From assembly GCA_019059635.1 (NCBI GenBank), contig JAGVRJ010000003.1:1612001-1676000 (forward strand): DNA of 64,000 nt. Reading direction: 5' to 3'. Origin of the DNA: Proales similis. Taxonomy: Eukaryota; Rotifera; Eurotatoria; Ploima; Proalidae. Of the stretch, positions 34,526 through 46,708 are shown piece by piece; positions within the stretch are counted from its first letter, which is position 1; each line of letters begins with the position of its first letter. The notes under the pieces are model-generated. The model was given only the letters and a program-made list of their open reading frames with translations, was not told the DNA's origin and searched no databases. Both the position numbers and the translations under genes were made by a program.

Positions 34526-35877
34526 CTCTCGCTTGCTCTCGAGCGTGGAGGTTAGAGCAAGCGAGCACGTGGTGCAAAAATGCAAGCAATAAGCTTAAAA
34601 AATAAAAAAGGTTCAGCATATTATGAGCGTGCACTCGCGACCCTTCAAACTAGGCCAAGAGCTATCTAGTCGATAAGCGGCCAGAATTTTGTTCAGCAGA
34701 CGTTCGAGAGCATATTTCTTGCTCTCACAGTAATCAGCGATTAAATCGGATACATTTGCAGTGGCGCCTTAAGTATATAAAGCGATGGTTGCTGTTGCAC
34801 AATTGAAATTAAATAAATATAAATCCGAAATGAAATAATTTCGAAATGTGATGAAATAACAGAATGGGATAAGCGTTTTAACATTAAAAACGATTGATGT
34901 TTGAATTTATATTAACTACGTGGCTATTCAAACCGAGAGGCAGAGAGGGAGAGAGAGCACGAGCTAGAAAGCGCGAATGAACAAGCCAAGCGATAATGTA
35001 GAGATGCAGTATGCATTTATACCATGACTCGACAGCCATTTCTATTGGCCCATTGCAACTTCACATGTGGCTGAAATCGTGAGCACTAACGATTAGCATA
35101 AATGGGACTACAGATATTCGATCTAGATGCAGTCACCTAAACGCGACTGATCCCTTCTATCTGCCGGGCATCAATCCTCATGGCCGTAAACTATCGAATT
35201 ATAAGATACTAGCCTCAACTCTGGCCTGCTAGGAGTCTGAAAATAGCCAGAAACAGGACTTGAAACACGTGTCTGCGGCATGATGTTAAACATGTTCTGA
35301 TCTGGCCTGGGTTTTTAATGCAACTCGGACGCGTGTTAGGCATGCATATGATAGACATGTGGCCGACAGGGAGTTGCTCGGCACACGCGACTGGGATCTT
35401 GATGTTACGAAATGTGATTATTAATCCGTTCATTCATCCAATCGTCTCTTTGTCTGCTGCTAAGCCCATTCAGACCACCGATTTCCTTATTCGACTTGAT
35501 TAGATCTAGTTCTTGACTATTCGAATATTTCGTCATTTCAATCGTGCTTCAAGAAACTTTTACTCTCCTGCCCTGACTCTCTCCATTCACAAATATCGCC
35601 TTTTCTCTAAACCTAAAGACATTCAATTTTTTTTTTTACTTTTATTCATTTAATCACAACATTGGTCTCTGTTTTGGCTGTTTTTAATGTAATTACAAAG
35701 AAATTGTCAAACGATCAGCATCAGGATCGTGTCTGTTTAAATTGGCTAAGAGTGGCTTTGCAATTTTAAAAAAAAAGATAAATTAACAAAAAAAAGTGAA
35801 AAAAAATTTCAGAAAACAACACCCAAAAAGTTTGCTTGGAGTTTGAAATTAAGATTGGCTCGACACGCCTGTGCTGG
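34526..35877. other. Intergenic region, eEF1A upstream to syndecan 3' flank
   Basis: No gene is seen. It contains the distal eEF1A promoter, a short GA run at about 34948-34958 and, on the minus strand, AATAAA (TTTATT at 35641-35646), which would end the syndecan transcript about 230 nt after its stop. Confidence 0.5.
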
Positions 35878-37881
35878 TCAAGCATAAAATTCTTTGGTAG
35901 GCGCTTTGATGTAAGCGTAGTTGAATGCGCTCTCGTGGTTTGGCGACGAGGCAGATATGTTGCTCAGCAAGCTGCCCGATTTTTTAAGACTGTTCACTCC
36001 GTATTTAATCAATCGGCTGTTTGTAGTCACTGATCCGTTCAGCAGGGCGGCAGTTGCCGATGATGACGAAGCATTGCTCAAATTGGCTGTGGGCGAGATG
36101 GACGATGAAGAAAGCAGGGTGACCGGCGCTCGATTGGATCGATGCGGTCGAATGTTGCCATAGTGCACAGGCTTTATGCTGCCGTTTATCTGGTAAACGT
36201 TTTCGTCAAATTTACTTCGTCGCATGCGATAAATGATGAACAAGAGAAGAAGAGATGCGGTCACTATGCCAACCAGTAGACCGCCAAATACGCCAGCCAA
36301 CAGAGCCGGGCTCTTGAGGATCTCGCTCATGCTCAAATACTTGAGGAGAACAGTGGCGTTCAGTGCTGGCCGAATGTTCTCTTTAGTTTGAATTGGCTCG
36401 TCGTAGTAGTCGGTCTCAAAGTCAATTCGATGATCCAAATTGAGTTTCCTGTCCGCGTCTGGATTGTCTGCTTTGGCCAGTTTCGGCTCATCTTGGTCAT
36501 CATTAGAATAGAGAATCTCGTTGTAGTTTTGCTCTAGCAACTTGTTGAATAGATTGGGCGCAGTGGACGATTTATCAGAAGTCGGAAAGAGAAAGTCATA
36601 AGCTTGAGTGTTTATCCTGACCATACTCTGCGTGCTGGTATCGTATGTAAACGGCGCAAGACTCACTTGTTTGGTGGTTATCTTTACCACGGTGTCATTC
36701 AGATTCGAATCTTTGTAATCGTCGTCGTAATAGTGCACGTCGGTCAAATTTAGACCATTCTGATTCGGATAATAGTAGTAATGGCTTTTACTCTGGTTTT
36801 TGCTGCTCTTGGATCCGAGCAGCAGCTTGTCATCGTAATGGTCATCGTAATAGTAGTCGTAATAGTCGTAGACTGTGCTCGAGTTACTCGGCGGCGAGAC
36901 AGTACTCGTCATCGGTGCCCCGGTCTCGGTTCGAATTAGATTCAGCCGAAATATATCATTGACCGCATTTGCTCGAGTCGTCGACAAGCTGCTCAGGTGC
37001 CAGATGTGAATCTTTGACGATTTGGCCGTTGGAGCGACGGTCTCAGTGATGGCTGGGAAAAAAGCTGGCGCAGTTGTGGTTGTTTCCGCTTGAGTGGCAA
37101 GTTTTTGCATTAGATTATCGATCGGCTTGTACAAGGGCGGCGTAATCGGAAGTGGCTCGGATGCGGCAGTTGCAATCGGACGCAGCAGTTTGGTCGAGCC
37201 TTTAGTGGTGGGCTTGTAGTATCGATTGGCAAGCTGATAATAATCATCTTCACCATTGTCTTCTGCTTCTTTCTCATTGTCGGTGCCGAAAGAAAAGTCA
37301 AGTTCAAATTCGTCTTTGGGCGGCAAAGGCGCCTTCGTGGTCTCAGTTTTGCCAAGCGCTGGCTTCTTGTCTGTTTTAACCTTCACTTCATCCGAGTAGT
37401 ATTCGTCCTCGTAGAGCTTGTAGTCGCCGTTTAAGTTGTATTTGTGATCATTGTAGTCATAGTAGTCGTACCAGTTTGACTCGTTCTTGGCCAACTTTTC
37501 AACTGTCAACGGCTTGAAATTATTGACTACAATCGGCGCTAATGCTGGCTTGACGGCGCTGTCTGGCACGACCAAAGATGAGCTGTTTTGCTTTATGGAG
37601 TAATACGGTTGAATAGCAGGCGCGGCCTGAGTCAGACTGAAGCACAAAATAAACACTGCGAACAAATTGATGAACTTGAATGGGTTCACGATTGCGGATA
37701 AGAGTTTTGAAACGAACGAATGTGAGGGAGCCTGTAGCTCGATTGACTCAGTGGACGACGAGTCCTTCAAGAACCGCATCTTACTGCTTAAGCCTGTGGT
37801 GGGTCTCTGTAGCCTTTTTGGCTCTTTCTTGCTTCGTTTTGATGAGTCGACTTTCTGGAACCAGAATTGACCGATTTTCAT
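35878..37881 (-). CDS. SDC: Syndecan, ectodomain without Ser-Gly sites
   Basis: One 667-codon exon. The C-terminus KAPTKEFYA is the syndecan C2 motif that binds PDZ proteins. A transmembrane helix (LLAGVFGGLLVGIVTASLLL, about residues 527-551) is followed by RMRR, matching the C1 start. The signal sequence (NLFAVFILCFSLTQA) is preceded by 37 residues from a second in-frame Met at 37779, or 71 from the first Met at 37881, both unusually long. The ectodomain has N-glycosylation sites and several Tyr/Asp clusters (WYDYYDYNDHKY, VYDYYDYYYDDHYDD, HYYDDDY) but no Ser-Gly dipeptide, so I see no heparan sulfate attachment site. The cytoplasmic part is about 116 residues, against roughly 30 in typical syndecans, the extra being Ser/Ala/Asn-rich. 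Family role: cell-surface coreceptor linking matrix to the cortex. Confidence 0.85.
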   Translation of the reverse strand: MKIGQFWFQKVDSSKRSKKEPKRLQRPTTGLSSKMRFLKDSSSTESIELQAPSHSFVSKLLSAIVNPFKFINLFAVFILCFSLTQAAPAIQPYYSIKQNSSSLVVPDSAVKPALAPIVVNNFKPLTVEKLAKNESNWYDYYDYNDHKYNLNGDYKLYEDEYYSDEVKVKTDKKPALGKTETTKAPLPPKDEFELDFSFGTDNEKEAEDNGEDDYYQLANRYYKPTTKGSTKLLRPIATAASEPLPITPPLYKPIDNLMQKLATQAETTTTAPAFFPAITETVAPTAKSSKIHIWHLSSLSTTRANAVNDIFRLNLIRTETGAPMTSTVSPPSNSSTVYDYYDYYYDDHYDDKLLLGSKSSKNQSKSHYYYYPNQNGLNLTDVHYYDDDYKDSNLNDTVVKITTKQVSLAPFTYDTSTQSMVRINTQAYDFLFPTSDKSSTAPNLFNKLLEQNYNEILYSNDDQDEPKLAKADNPDADRKLNLDHRIDFETDYYDEPIQTKENIRPALNATVLLKYLSMSEILKSPALLAGVFGGLLVGIVTASLLLLFIIYRMRRSKFDENVYQINGSIKPVHYGNIRPHRSNRAPVTLLSSSSISPTANLSNASSSSATAALLNGSVTTNSRLIKYGVNSLKKSGSLLSNISASSPNHESAFNYAYIKAPTKEFYA

Positions 37882-40800
37882 TCTGTTTAGTTCAAAGCTA
37901 AATCAGTCCGAATTGCATCGCTTGTTTGTGTATAGTCGCTCGGTTGTGTGCAACTGAGAGCAGATCGATAGTCTCTAATTCGGCGATTCTCTGCTTCGCT
38001 TGTTTCGATTGTGTTCCTTTTATTTTCCTATCTAGAGAGAGACAGAAAATGAGAAGCTGAACTTTTAGTGCGTTCGCTTACTGATTAAACGAGCGCCGAC
38101 ATTGGCGAGCGATGGTGGCCAATTTCTGGCTATCACGACAACAACAACAACTTCCACTAATAAAGAATATCGATTCAATATTTATGTATGAATACAAACG
38201 CGCCCATAAATATTTGTGCGCGACTTGTGTGTTTCGTGCCGTCCCTCATGCAAACGAGATGAGTGTCAACATGCTCTCATGGACGAGACATTGTCGATAG
38301 CAGTAGCGACGATGGCGGCGGCGGCGGCGACATCGGACATGTAGTTATGATGAGGATGAATGAGTTGATAGTGGCTGGGCCATCAAGTCCCCAATGGACA
38401 TTGACGGCGGTTGAATTGAATGTGAGCAGTCAAGCACGGCCCGGCTTTCTCATGAATGCAACTAAGCTCTGATAACAAGGCTCTAGCATTCGGCCACGCA
38501 TGGCCTCCAAGTTTATTTCAGCCGGCCGACTTCTAATCGAATTAACCCAAATATGGGTTTAGTCGAGAGTGGCAAGTTGACAGATGCGCCGGCTGTAATT
38601 GAGCTGCACTTGTTCAAGATCGGTTAAGAAATCGTTCCGCACTAAATATGGCTCTCTTTTGTTATCGAATGCCAACTGACGCTCAGTTGGTGCCCAGCAA
38701 ATCGCCAACAGGCTGCCCGAGTGGAATGCTACAGTAATGAAGATAAGTTCAATAATGATTGGCGCCGTCAATGAAACTCAGACAGATCGAACTCAAGACG
38801 GACAGGCAGGCGAGCATACAAGCGGTCAAGTAGCAATGGCTGCTTTTGCCGATCATCATGAATTCATGCGAAAGTCTCAATTTAATTAATTGACTAGCCA
38901 TCAAATTGAAGCGATGCGAGCGGCTCAACGGTCAATCGAGCTTCCCTGCCTGTCGGCTCGGACTGCATGACTCTCTCTCTCTCCCCACTGTCTGACCGAT
39001 GAATAAATTATTTTAAAAAGGCAGAAGCCTCTTGACCCCGTTGATGAGAAATGTGCCATTAGAGCGAGTGTTGCAAGTGAGAATGGATCGTTTGAAAGCA
39101 GATGACCCTCACACCTAATAATTCTGTGTGCGCATATCTCGAGAACTGCACATGCCCATGCCAGCTAGTAAGGCTAAAATAAATTCAAGCAATTAAGTAG
39201 TTGCTAATACGGAAGTAGGAACGTAGAAAAAAGGCGAGAAGCGTCCGACCGGATATGAAAACGTCTGCGCCTCTTCAAGTTTCGAAAAGCATAAACAAAG
39301 AGCGCCTGATGATGATATGATCGTTCATGCGCACTACTGAGCTCTCGCTCGCTTTCACCGCCCGTCACTAATGGAGCCCATATTGCTTGGAGGCGATCAA
39401 GCTCTATTACTAATTGAGACGTTTTGACGCAGGTTAGACTGATTTATGCTACGGGCGAGAGTCCAGTCTGAAGAGCTCTCCGGCTATTCATCATCATCAT
39501 CATCGTAGTGCCAGCTTCAACATACTAAATCTGGCCTCATGAATATTATTTCAATCGCAAATCAATGCAATGAGTGGCTCGTTTTTATGGAATGATGATG
39601 AGAGAGAGAGAGAGTGTTTTTCTTTTTTGAATTTTCTCTTTCTCTCTTTCTCTCTCTCTCTCTCTATGTCTCTTGACGCGTTTAATGCGCAGTGATTGCA
39701 ATGACACATGCGTCAAGCGCAGCAGCAGCAGCGGGCTTGACTGGCTAATAAAGCTAAGGACTCGTTGTCATGCACAATCGAGTCTCGAACGTCCTAATGC
39801 CTATTATCTCTCACTTGAACCCGCGACGCCTCATGTCAAACGTAGGAGACAAAATCCTACCGCCCGGCTATAAGAGCCTCATGAATGGTGTTACTGGTCA
39901 AAAATGCAACTCTTCTATTCTGTGACCTATATGAAGCTTGTTACAATTAATCTCGGCCAGCACGAATCTGATCGCGTCGCCATAATCCCGACTATTATGT
40001 CCATTAAATAAGCTACTTGAGGCTCACTAGAGAGCCGTTTGAACGGCGATCGCCGTCTAATTCTGATAAAGTGAACACCGCAAAAATGAGGTCCTCGTCG
40101 ATCTGAGGTTTCACTCGGCGCCTCGAGCTCGAAGCCATATTCATACATATAAAAATATAATTTGAACGACAGACGACGACGCATTGGTGGATGCTGGCCA
40201 TGTCAAGTCCTCTTTTAGTCAGCAACTGCTCTACCTCTGCTTTGAGTGTCTTAGACTATTTCCTTGTGGCCGGAAACGGTCCGTGCGTCGCTATGTGCAT
40301 TTGGCAGCCGTCACTGGCCTAATCGTCTGAACCACATGAGAGTAGACGCCTGCAAAAGAGCCATTCCGGTCGCATGTTCCGGTCCTTTTTTTATGTAATA
40401 GAGCAATCGACATAATGGTGATGGTGGTGGCCATCCGCGGCGGCATGTTTCTATATCGATTTGTTCGCTCTGCTGAACAAACGTTAGTCGGGCCTCTTTT
40501 GAGAGCCAGCCATGAAGAGCGAGGAAATGGGCGCGAACGGATAAAAGGCGCGAGACAATTGGCTACAAATTAAGGCCCACTAATCGCATCGTGCGCGCGC
40601 GTAAAATTTTCGGCAAACATAAGAACGCAGGCGGTCAATTGCCCAATGCTGGCTAGTAATAAACGATTCCAGGCCTAAATTTGCATTTGGCCAATGCTCG
40701 AGTGGCCCAGCGCTCTCAAATAATTAGCTTGCTTGCGATCAATCAGCCCATTCGGCTGAAGCTCTCAATCTCTCCTCTGCTCGCCTGCTGTCCAGCAATG

Positions 40801-41674
40801 CCGAGTCAGTTTTGGATCAAAACTTCTCAACTAGCCGTGCCTCAACATCTTGAACTCTTCGCTCGGCGCTCTTTTACAACATATCTAAACAATTAGCGGT
40901 ATTCTGAGTTTTCTGTGCCCGCGAGAACTCTCAACCATCCGATATGGACCACGAATGAGGCCTCTTAAAGTTTCTAAATGCCGATTGCCTCTTGCTTTTG
41001 TTCAATTCCACGTCAGACTTGAATAAGCGAGAAGAATAGGCAAAATCAAAACACTTTCGAGTAAGCGCCAAGAAAGAGCCGTTGAATGAGAATCGATACA
41101 AGTCTCCGAGCGTATTGACTATCCCAGAGTGACCTGAGGCTTTGAATAAATTCAATAAAGATATAAGCACCACTCAAGGCTTAATTGAGCGAAATTGGCC
41201 ACTATTGGCCATTTGTCTAGTTCAGAGATGGCCAACGCTCATTAAATATATTTTAAGCGTTATTAGGGTTTCTGTTGGCCAAATACGAGCAGCTCCTCTA
41301 GGTCCTAGACATGCTCCCCCCTATTTTTCCTTCATGACTTTGACCAGCATCGGCAAACAAAGTTAGAATTGATACAGAGTCCGCGAAGAACTGGGACGAG
41401 GACGCGGTTTTGTTGTTTTTTTTTTCTTTAATAAATGAACGACACCCGAAACCACCGTTTTAGTGGATGAAATGAAGAGTGAACGTTGACCGACTGAGGC
41501 ACTCGAGAACGCAGGGAGACGAGTAAATTGGCGCATGCAAATTCAAACGAACAACCAGCCAAATTGTGTGCGTATGTGGTTGTCGCAAATTTAGCATATG
41601 AACGTATATGCAGGATTGAATTATTTATTGAATTGTGAAGCCGATAGAGAAATAGGCACTTAAATCTTTGGACC
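37882..41674. other. Long gene-free stretch, syndecan to AP-1 mu
   Basis: About 3.8 kb without a supported gene. It contains simple repeats (GGC run near 38311-38326, ATC run near 39490-39503, GA then CT tracts at 39597-39665) and scattered conserved-looking AT/GC-balanced sequence. Short frames at 38559-38771 and 40013-40225 have no recognisable features. Distal control elements for syndecan are a reasonable guess. Confidence 0.5.
39597..39665. repeat. GA tract and CT tract in inverted orientation
   Basis: A (GA)n run at about 39597-39614 is followed after about 25 nt by a CT-rich run extending to 39665. The two are complementary, so single strands could form a hairpin; each is also a polypurine-polypyrimidine tract. 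Confidence 0.7.
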
Positions 41675-43081
41675 ATGTCTATGTCAGCCATCTTCATCCT
41701 TGACTCAAAAGGAAAGGTAAGTCAAACGCTTAGAGCCGTTTGAAAGTTCTGATCGAATTTTGATGGCCATGTCTCGTTGACTGTTTGTGTCAGGTTCTGA
41801 TATCGCGCAACTATCGAGGTGATGTCGAAATGAACGTCATCGAGCGATTCATGCAGCTTCTTCTCGAGCAAGAGGATGATAACACACTTTCGCCGATTGT
41901 TCACCACGGCGACGTGGCTTTCATTTACATCAAGCACACAAACGTTTATCGTAAGTCGAAAGATTTCTCCGCTAAGCTCCTCTTGGCTGACTGACAAAAA
42001 TGCGATTATTCTAGTCGTGGCGGTGACCAAAACCAACACAAACGCAGCATTGGTCATCTCGTATCTCTACAGAATTGTGCGCGTGTTTAGCGAATACTTC
42101 AATGAGCTCGAAGAGGAGAGCATTAGAGACAATTTTGTGATCATTTATGAACTGCTAGACGAGTTCATGGACTTTGGCTATCCTCAAACAACTGACACAA
42201 AGATCTTGCAAGAGTACATTACTCAAGAGGGCCATCAAATTCACGAGACACGTCTGCCACCCGCAGTCACCAACGCGGTCTCTTGGCGATCTGAGAACAT
42301 CAAATATCGCAAGAACGAAGTATTCTTGGACGTAATCGAATCGGTCAACGTGCTGGTGAGCGCATCGGGCAGCATATTGCGCAGCGAGGTGGTCGGCGCC
42401 ATAAAAATGCGCGTCTACTTGAGCGGCATGCCCGAGCTGCGGCTCGGCTTGAACGACAAGATCCTATTTGAAACAATGGGACGCAATAAAGGCAAAGCGG
42501 TCGAGCTTGAAGACGTTAAATTTCATCAATGCGTTCGTCTGTCGAGGTTTGAGAACGACCGAACGATTTCATTCATTCCACCGGACGGCGAGTTTGAGCT
42601 CATGTCCTATAGACTCAACACTCAAGTGCGACCATTGTTCTGGATCGAGCCGATCATCGAACGCTACAGTCATTCACGCATTGAGTTTATGGTCAAAGCC
42701 AAGAGCCAGTTTAAAAAGAGAAGCACGGCCAACAATGTTGAAATCGTCATACCGGTTCCATCTGACGTTGACGGAGCTAAATTCAAAGCGACCGCCGGTT
42801 TCTGTAAATACGTTCCGGAGAAGAACTGTGTCATTTGGACAGTTCGCTCGTTTCCAGGTGGCAAAGAATATCTAATGCGAGCTCACTTCAATTTGCCAAG
42901 CGTTCAAGGAGAAGAGACTGAGGGACGGCCGCCGATCAACGTACGCTTCGAAATACCTTATTTCACCACGTCAGGCATTCAAGTGCGCTATTTGAAAATT
43001 ATTGAGAAGAGCGGCTACCAGGCGCTACCCTGGGTACGCTACATAACGCAGAACGGCGACTACCAGGTCAGAACACAGTAA
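41675..43081 (+). CDS. AP1M1: AP-1 clathrin adaptor complex mu subunit
   Basis: Three exons: 41675-41716, 41794-41950 and 42015-43081, giving 421 aa (human AP1M1 423). It starts MSMSAIFILDSKGK, then the N-terminal longin domain (VLISRNYRGDVEMN, IYIKHTNVYL) and the mu homology domain (AVSWRSENIKYRKNEVFLDV, SGMPELRLGLNDK, HQCVRLSRFENDRTISFIPP, KSQFKKRSTANNVEI). The tail TTSGIQVRYLKIIEKSGYQA and WVRYITQNGDYQVRTQ is nearly identical to vertebrate AP1M. It recognises YxxPhi sorting signals in cargo at the trans-Golgi network and endosomes. AP-2 mu is excluded by the sequence around ITQEGH and the C-terminus. A poly(A) signal candidate (AATAAA) lies at 43456-43461, on the far side of a T-rich stretch. 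Confidence 0.97.
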
Positions 43082-43595
43082 ACCGAACATCAATTGTGAC
43101 CGACGCGTCTTAGATTTCTAGTTGAATACGAATTTATTTATTTTTGATGGCGCACGGTTGATGAATAGCCAGATCGAGTATTCTTAGCAAATAAGATGTT
43201 GCTCTGGCTCTCTTTCTCTCCTTCTTTATCTCTTTCTCAGCCAATTAATTAATCACACGATTCTTCTTTATTTCTCTCTGGTTTCATCATTTTGCTTTCC
43301 TTTTTTTTAATTATTCGCTGTCTCTGTCTTAACAAAAAAAAAGGAATTTCTTCTTCGAGTAAAACGCTGCACGGATTGAGTTTGTTTTGCTATTTATAAA
43401 TTGAAAACTGAATTCAAATCAACTTTTCAACTAGAAGCAATAAGAAAAGAAACTTAATAAAGAAGATCAAAGCAAGAATTAGGCTACGACTAGTGGCTCT
43501 TTGGGGAAATTTTTTGACAAGCTCAAAAAGTAACGAAATTAGAAAAATGCGCAATTTTCTAGTAAGGATAAACGAGAGACAAGAAAGGCAAAATA
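43082..43595. other. Intergenic 3' flanks of AP-1 mu and four-pass protein
   Basis: T-rich and A-rich sequence between two converging genes. No gene is seen. Confidence 0.5.
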
Positions 43596-45507
43596 TCAAG
43601 TCGGGCGATGTCTAATTGAATGTAAACATTCATAGGCGTGAATGAAACCGTTCAAATTATCCTGGCTACATGATGCAATGTTAACACAATGACAAGACGC
43701 ATTACGCACGAGTGGCTGAGGAAACGCTTCGCTACTATCGCATTCCTGCTGTTTATACTTGTCTATTCTACTCTCTCTGGGCAATACTCGAGCCTGTTCG
43801 ACATTCAGGGATGGATCACGGGACTCGACACTTCGGTGTCTCATTATTTTCTTGTAACGTTTCGGCACGGTGGTTCGCTGCTCCACATAAATCGGTATGT
43901 TCACCGCCCGACTGACCAACTCTTGAGTCGGATCTGGCTCCAAGCAAGCGTTCAGTGAGTAAGATTTTCGCAGCTTAGCGCCCAGATCCATCTGATAGTA
44001 AATTGGCGCCGCTCTTGTACTTTGATAATAGGGATCGGGCAACATTCTTTCGTAGGCGTTTGTTGGCGACACAAAGGCTTCGTACGGCCATCGCACGTGG
44101 CCCATTTGATCGACAAACATGTTATAAGCATGTGGAGAGTAACGCTCGTAGTAGGCTGCTTGCACATTTGGCGGTTGCATAAGTGTCATCGTATCGAACA
44201 TGATGGGACGATTAAATTGCGAGTAATGTGTAGATGGCGTTTGATTGGTCGAAGGCCGATTAAATCGAGGCGTGTAAAAGCCTGGCTCAAATTTGTGTTC
44301 GCTTTGGCTCTTTTTTTCAACACTGCTTGGAGGAGTCGAATTTGCTGACTTGAAATCGAGCATGTTTACAGCCGAGCCTTTCTGTGACTTGTTCGAGTCC
44401 ATTTCGTCTTCTTGATTTAGGACTTCGCCCGGCCGAGGTATTTGAATCGGATCTTTGATTGGGTAGGGAGTGAGAATGTTCGCCTCGGCTGCTTTCTTCG
44501 TCTCCGCTTGCCCTTTTCGCTGTAGTTGAAGCGGTTTCATGATTTTTTTTAAAATGCGATTTCGTTTGCTTCTGTATCGATAATAAAAGAATACGCCAAT
44601 TATACAGGGCAGATTGATGGCCACTCGCAAGAACAGAGAACCGAGCATGTAGATTCCCGTTTCAGTTTGAAACCATTCCTGAATGTTTGAGTTTTGATTG
44701 CATTCTAAATAATCTAATCAAATCGATATTCACTTACGAAAGAGTTCTCTGCCAACACAATGTTGAGTCCAATCTCCGGCAGCATGAACACGGTCATTGT
44801 GATTAGCCAGAAAATAATCAGATTGAGAAAACCCTTTTCAAAGTGAGTGCTCATTATATCCGTGTGTTTTTTTTTGTCGAGTAGAGCAGAATTTGAATGG
44901 ACTTACTCTTTGAATGGCCACAATGAGGAGAAAGGAAAGCAAGGTGATGAGCAAATAGCCAACTAGAAGGATGTAGAGGGGAACGAGTATGACGCCTTCA
45001 GTTCAACGTCAATATCAACGGCAAATGATTAGAATTCAGTTCATTATTTCACTCACTGTTGTTGATCATTAAGGTTACAATTGAGAGCAAAGAAGTCGCT
45101 CCATAAGCCAACTGTTTCATTAGTTTAGTCTCATTCGATGCAATCTAGTCTTTTTTTTTAATTGTAATTCTTACCAGCGTGTATATGGCCGAGAAGTATG
45201 TGAAACAGAGCAGTGGAATGCCGAGAATTTTCTTGTTTCGCTTCAATTCGATAGCTTCAGTTGTCGACAGCAAAGGCGCAGAACTCTCGATAGGAGGCGC
45301 GACAGGATCTTGACCGGAAAAACCAATGCCGCACGGATTGACCGCGTTTCTGACCATCTCGTCGTTGTTAGCCGGCATTATTTGCGCTTCATCAGAATTG
45401 CCATTGACACTGCTGCTGCCGTTTCTGGCCGCCTCTTCCCCTCCTGACTTTTTCGCCAGCATCATTATATGGACCAATGCATTGCGAAGCCAAGTTGGAT
45501 CGATTAT
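43596..45507 (-). CDS. Four-pass membrane protein with Tyr-rich cytoplasmic tail, 5' end not found
   Basis: Exons on the minus strand: 45507-45175, 45111-45057, 44995-44907, 44833-44738 and 44678-43596, in phase, 551 aa without the first exon. The first exon read (IIDPTWLRNALVHIM) begins at a splice acceptor, so an upstream start exon exists but I could not place it. Hydrophobic segments: LLCFTYFSAIYTL joined to LAYGATSLLSIVTLMI, then VILVPLYILLVGYLLITLLS, LIIFWLITMTVFMLPEIGLN and LGSLFLRVAINLPCIIGVFF. After the last helix comes a basic stop-transfer (YRYRSKRNRILKK) and a tail of about 320 residues with many Tyr (AAYYERYSPHAYN, PDPYYQSTRAAPIYYQ). The layout recalls invertebrate four-pass membrane families such as the DUF4728 proteins, but I do not recognise the family with confidence. 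Confidence 0.6.
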
Positions 45508-46708
45508 CTAAAAATGGAACTTTTTGTGTGTTTAATAGCTGAACGAGCATGCCAACAAACAACAACGAGCTACACAGCCAAGGCATAATTTGAATGGGCA
45601 TCAATCAATATTTAACTATTTGCTATGTTGTTTATATTAATTGCGTCTATTTCTGAAATGGGACGGCGCCAGCATTATCTTTCTAGGAGGTCATAATGTG
45701 ACGCCTATTATTCATGCTTCACGCTAACAAGTTACTTGAGCTGATCGGCATGACGGAGCACTCTGATTAGAAATTGGGCACCGGGTGTGCACAGTGGCTT
45801 CCTGTCCGAATGTAAATTAGGCTTTAAATTATTTATTATGACAGACAGGAAGTACTGCAAGCTCTGACACGGCAACAATCAGCCTCATTTGTAGAGAAAA
45901 TTACAAATATCAATATTAAGCTAATTTAGACCGCAACCGAGAAGAATCGGATAGACTGTATCATGATGTATGAAAATGAGAGCAAACTCGAATTGTCACC
46001 GCAGCAATTGAAGCTGCTCTTGCAAGTCGGCACTTACTGACAAGGCCTTGCTGCACACTACGTTCTGAGCTATTGATTGCCTAAGCAGTTTGAGGCTATT
46101 GTCCAAAGCATATAAGCTGTCAACATATATCAAACTCGCCCTCCAATCTGATGTCAAAGTGCCACTACAATATCGATCGGAAGAAGTTGTCATTTTGCAT
46201 ACACAACAACTTGAGTGTTTCAGGCCTAATTTGTTTTGATGACATTGAGCGTTTATTCTGCATGATTCAACAGTTGCCAGTTGGCAGATTTTCACGTCAT
46301 TACGCACCAATCATTGAGAGATTATTTGGACGCGGCTCTTGACTCTGGCCAGAGTTGGAAGCACAATCGAAGAGCTTGAGTGGTTGAGGCCTTTATTGGA
46401 TTTCTAATCAAGATCATTAGGCTCAATCAAAATTAATAATCCGAAAAATATAGTTTCTCGCGCATGCAAATTTCTTTTGTTATTCGATCGGTCCTATTAG
46501 TGGAGAGAGAAAAGGGGAAAAGTCGATTGAGAGCAGCAGTTCAAACTTAACTCAATTCTCTTTCTACTTCGGCGCCGGACTAAAAATCGTAAATAATTTC
46601 TCGATCACATGATCTAGAGATTTCAAATCAAAGTGAATTAGAACAGACGTGTGCGCCAAATGAGATATTCACAAACGCTCTCAACAATAAATCCGATTAG
46701 TTGTAGCG
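45508..46708. other. Intergenic region upstream of TRAPPC3
   Basis: Probably contains the missing first exon and promoter of the four-pass protein gene (minus strand) and the TRAPPC3 promoter. Frames at 45996-46342 on both strands are mutually antisense and unsupported. Confidence 0.45.
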
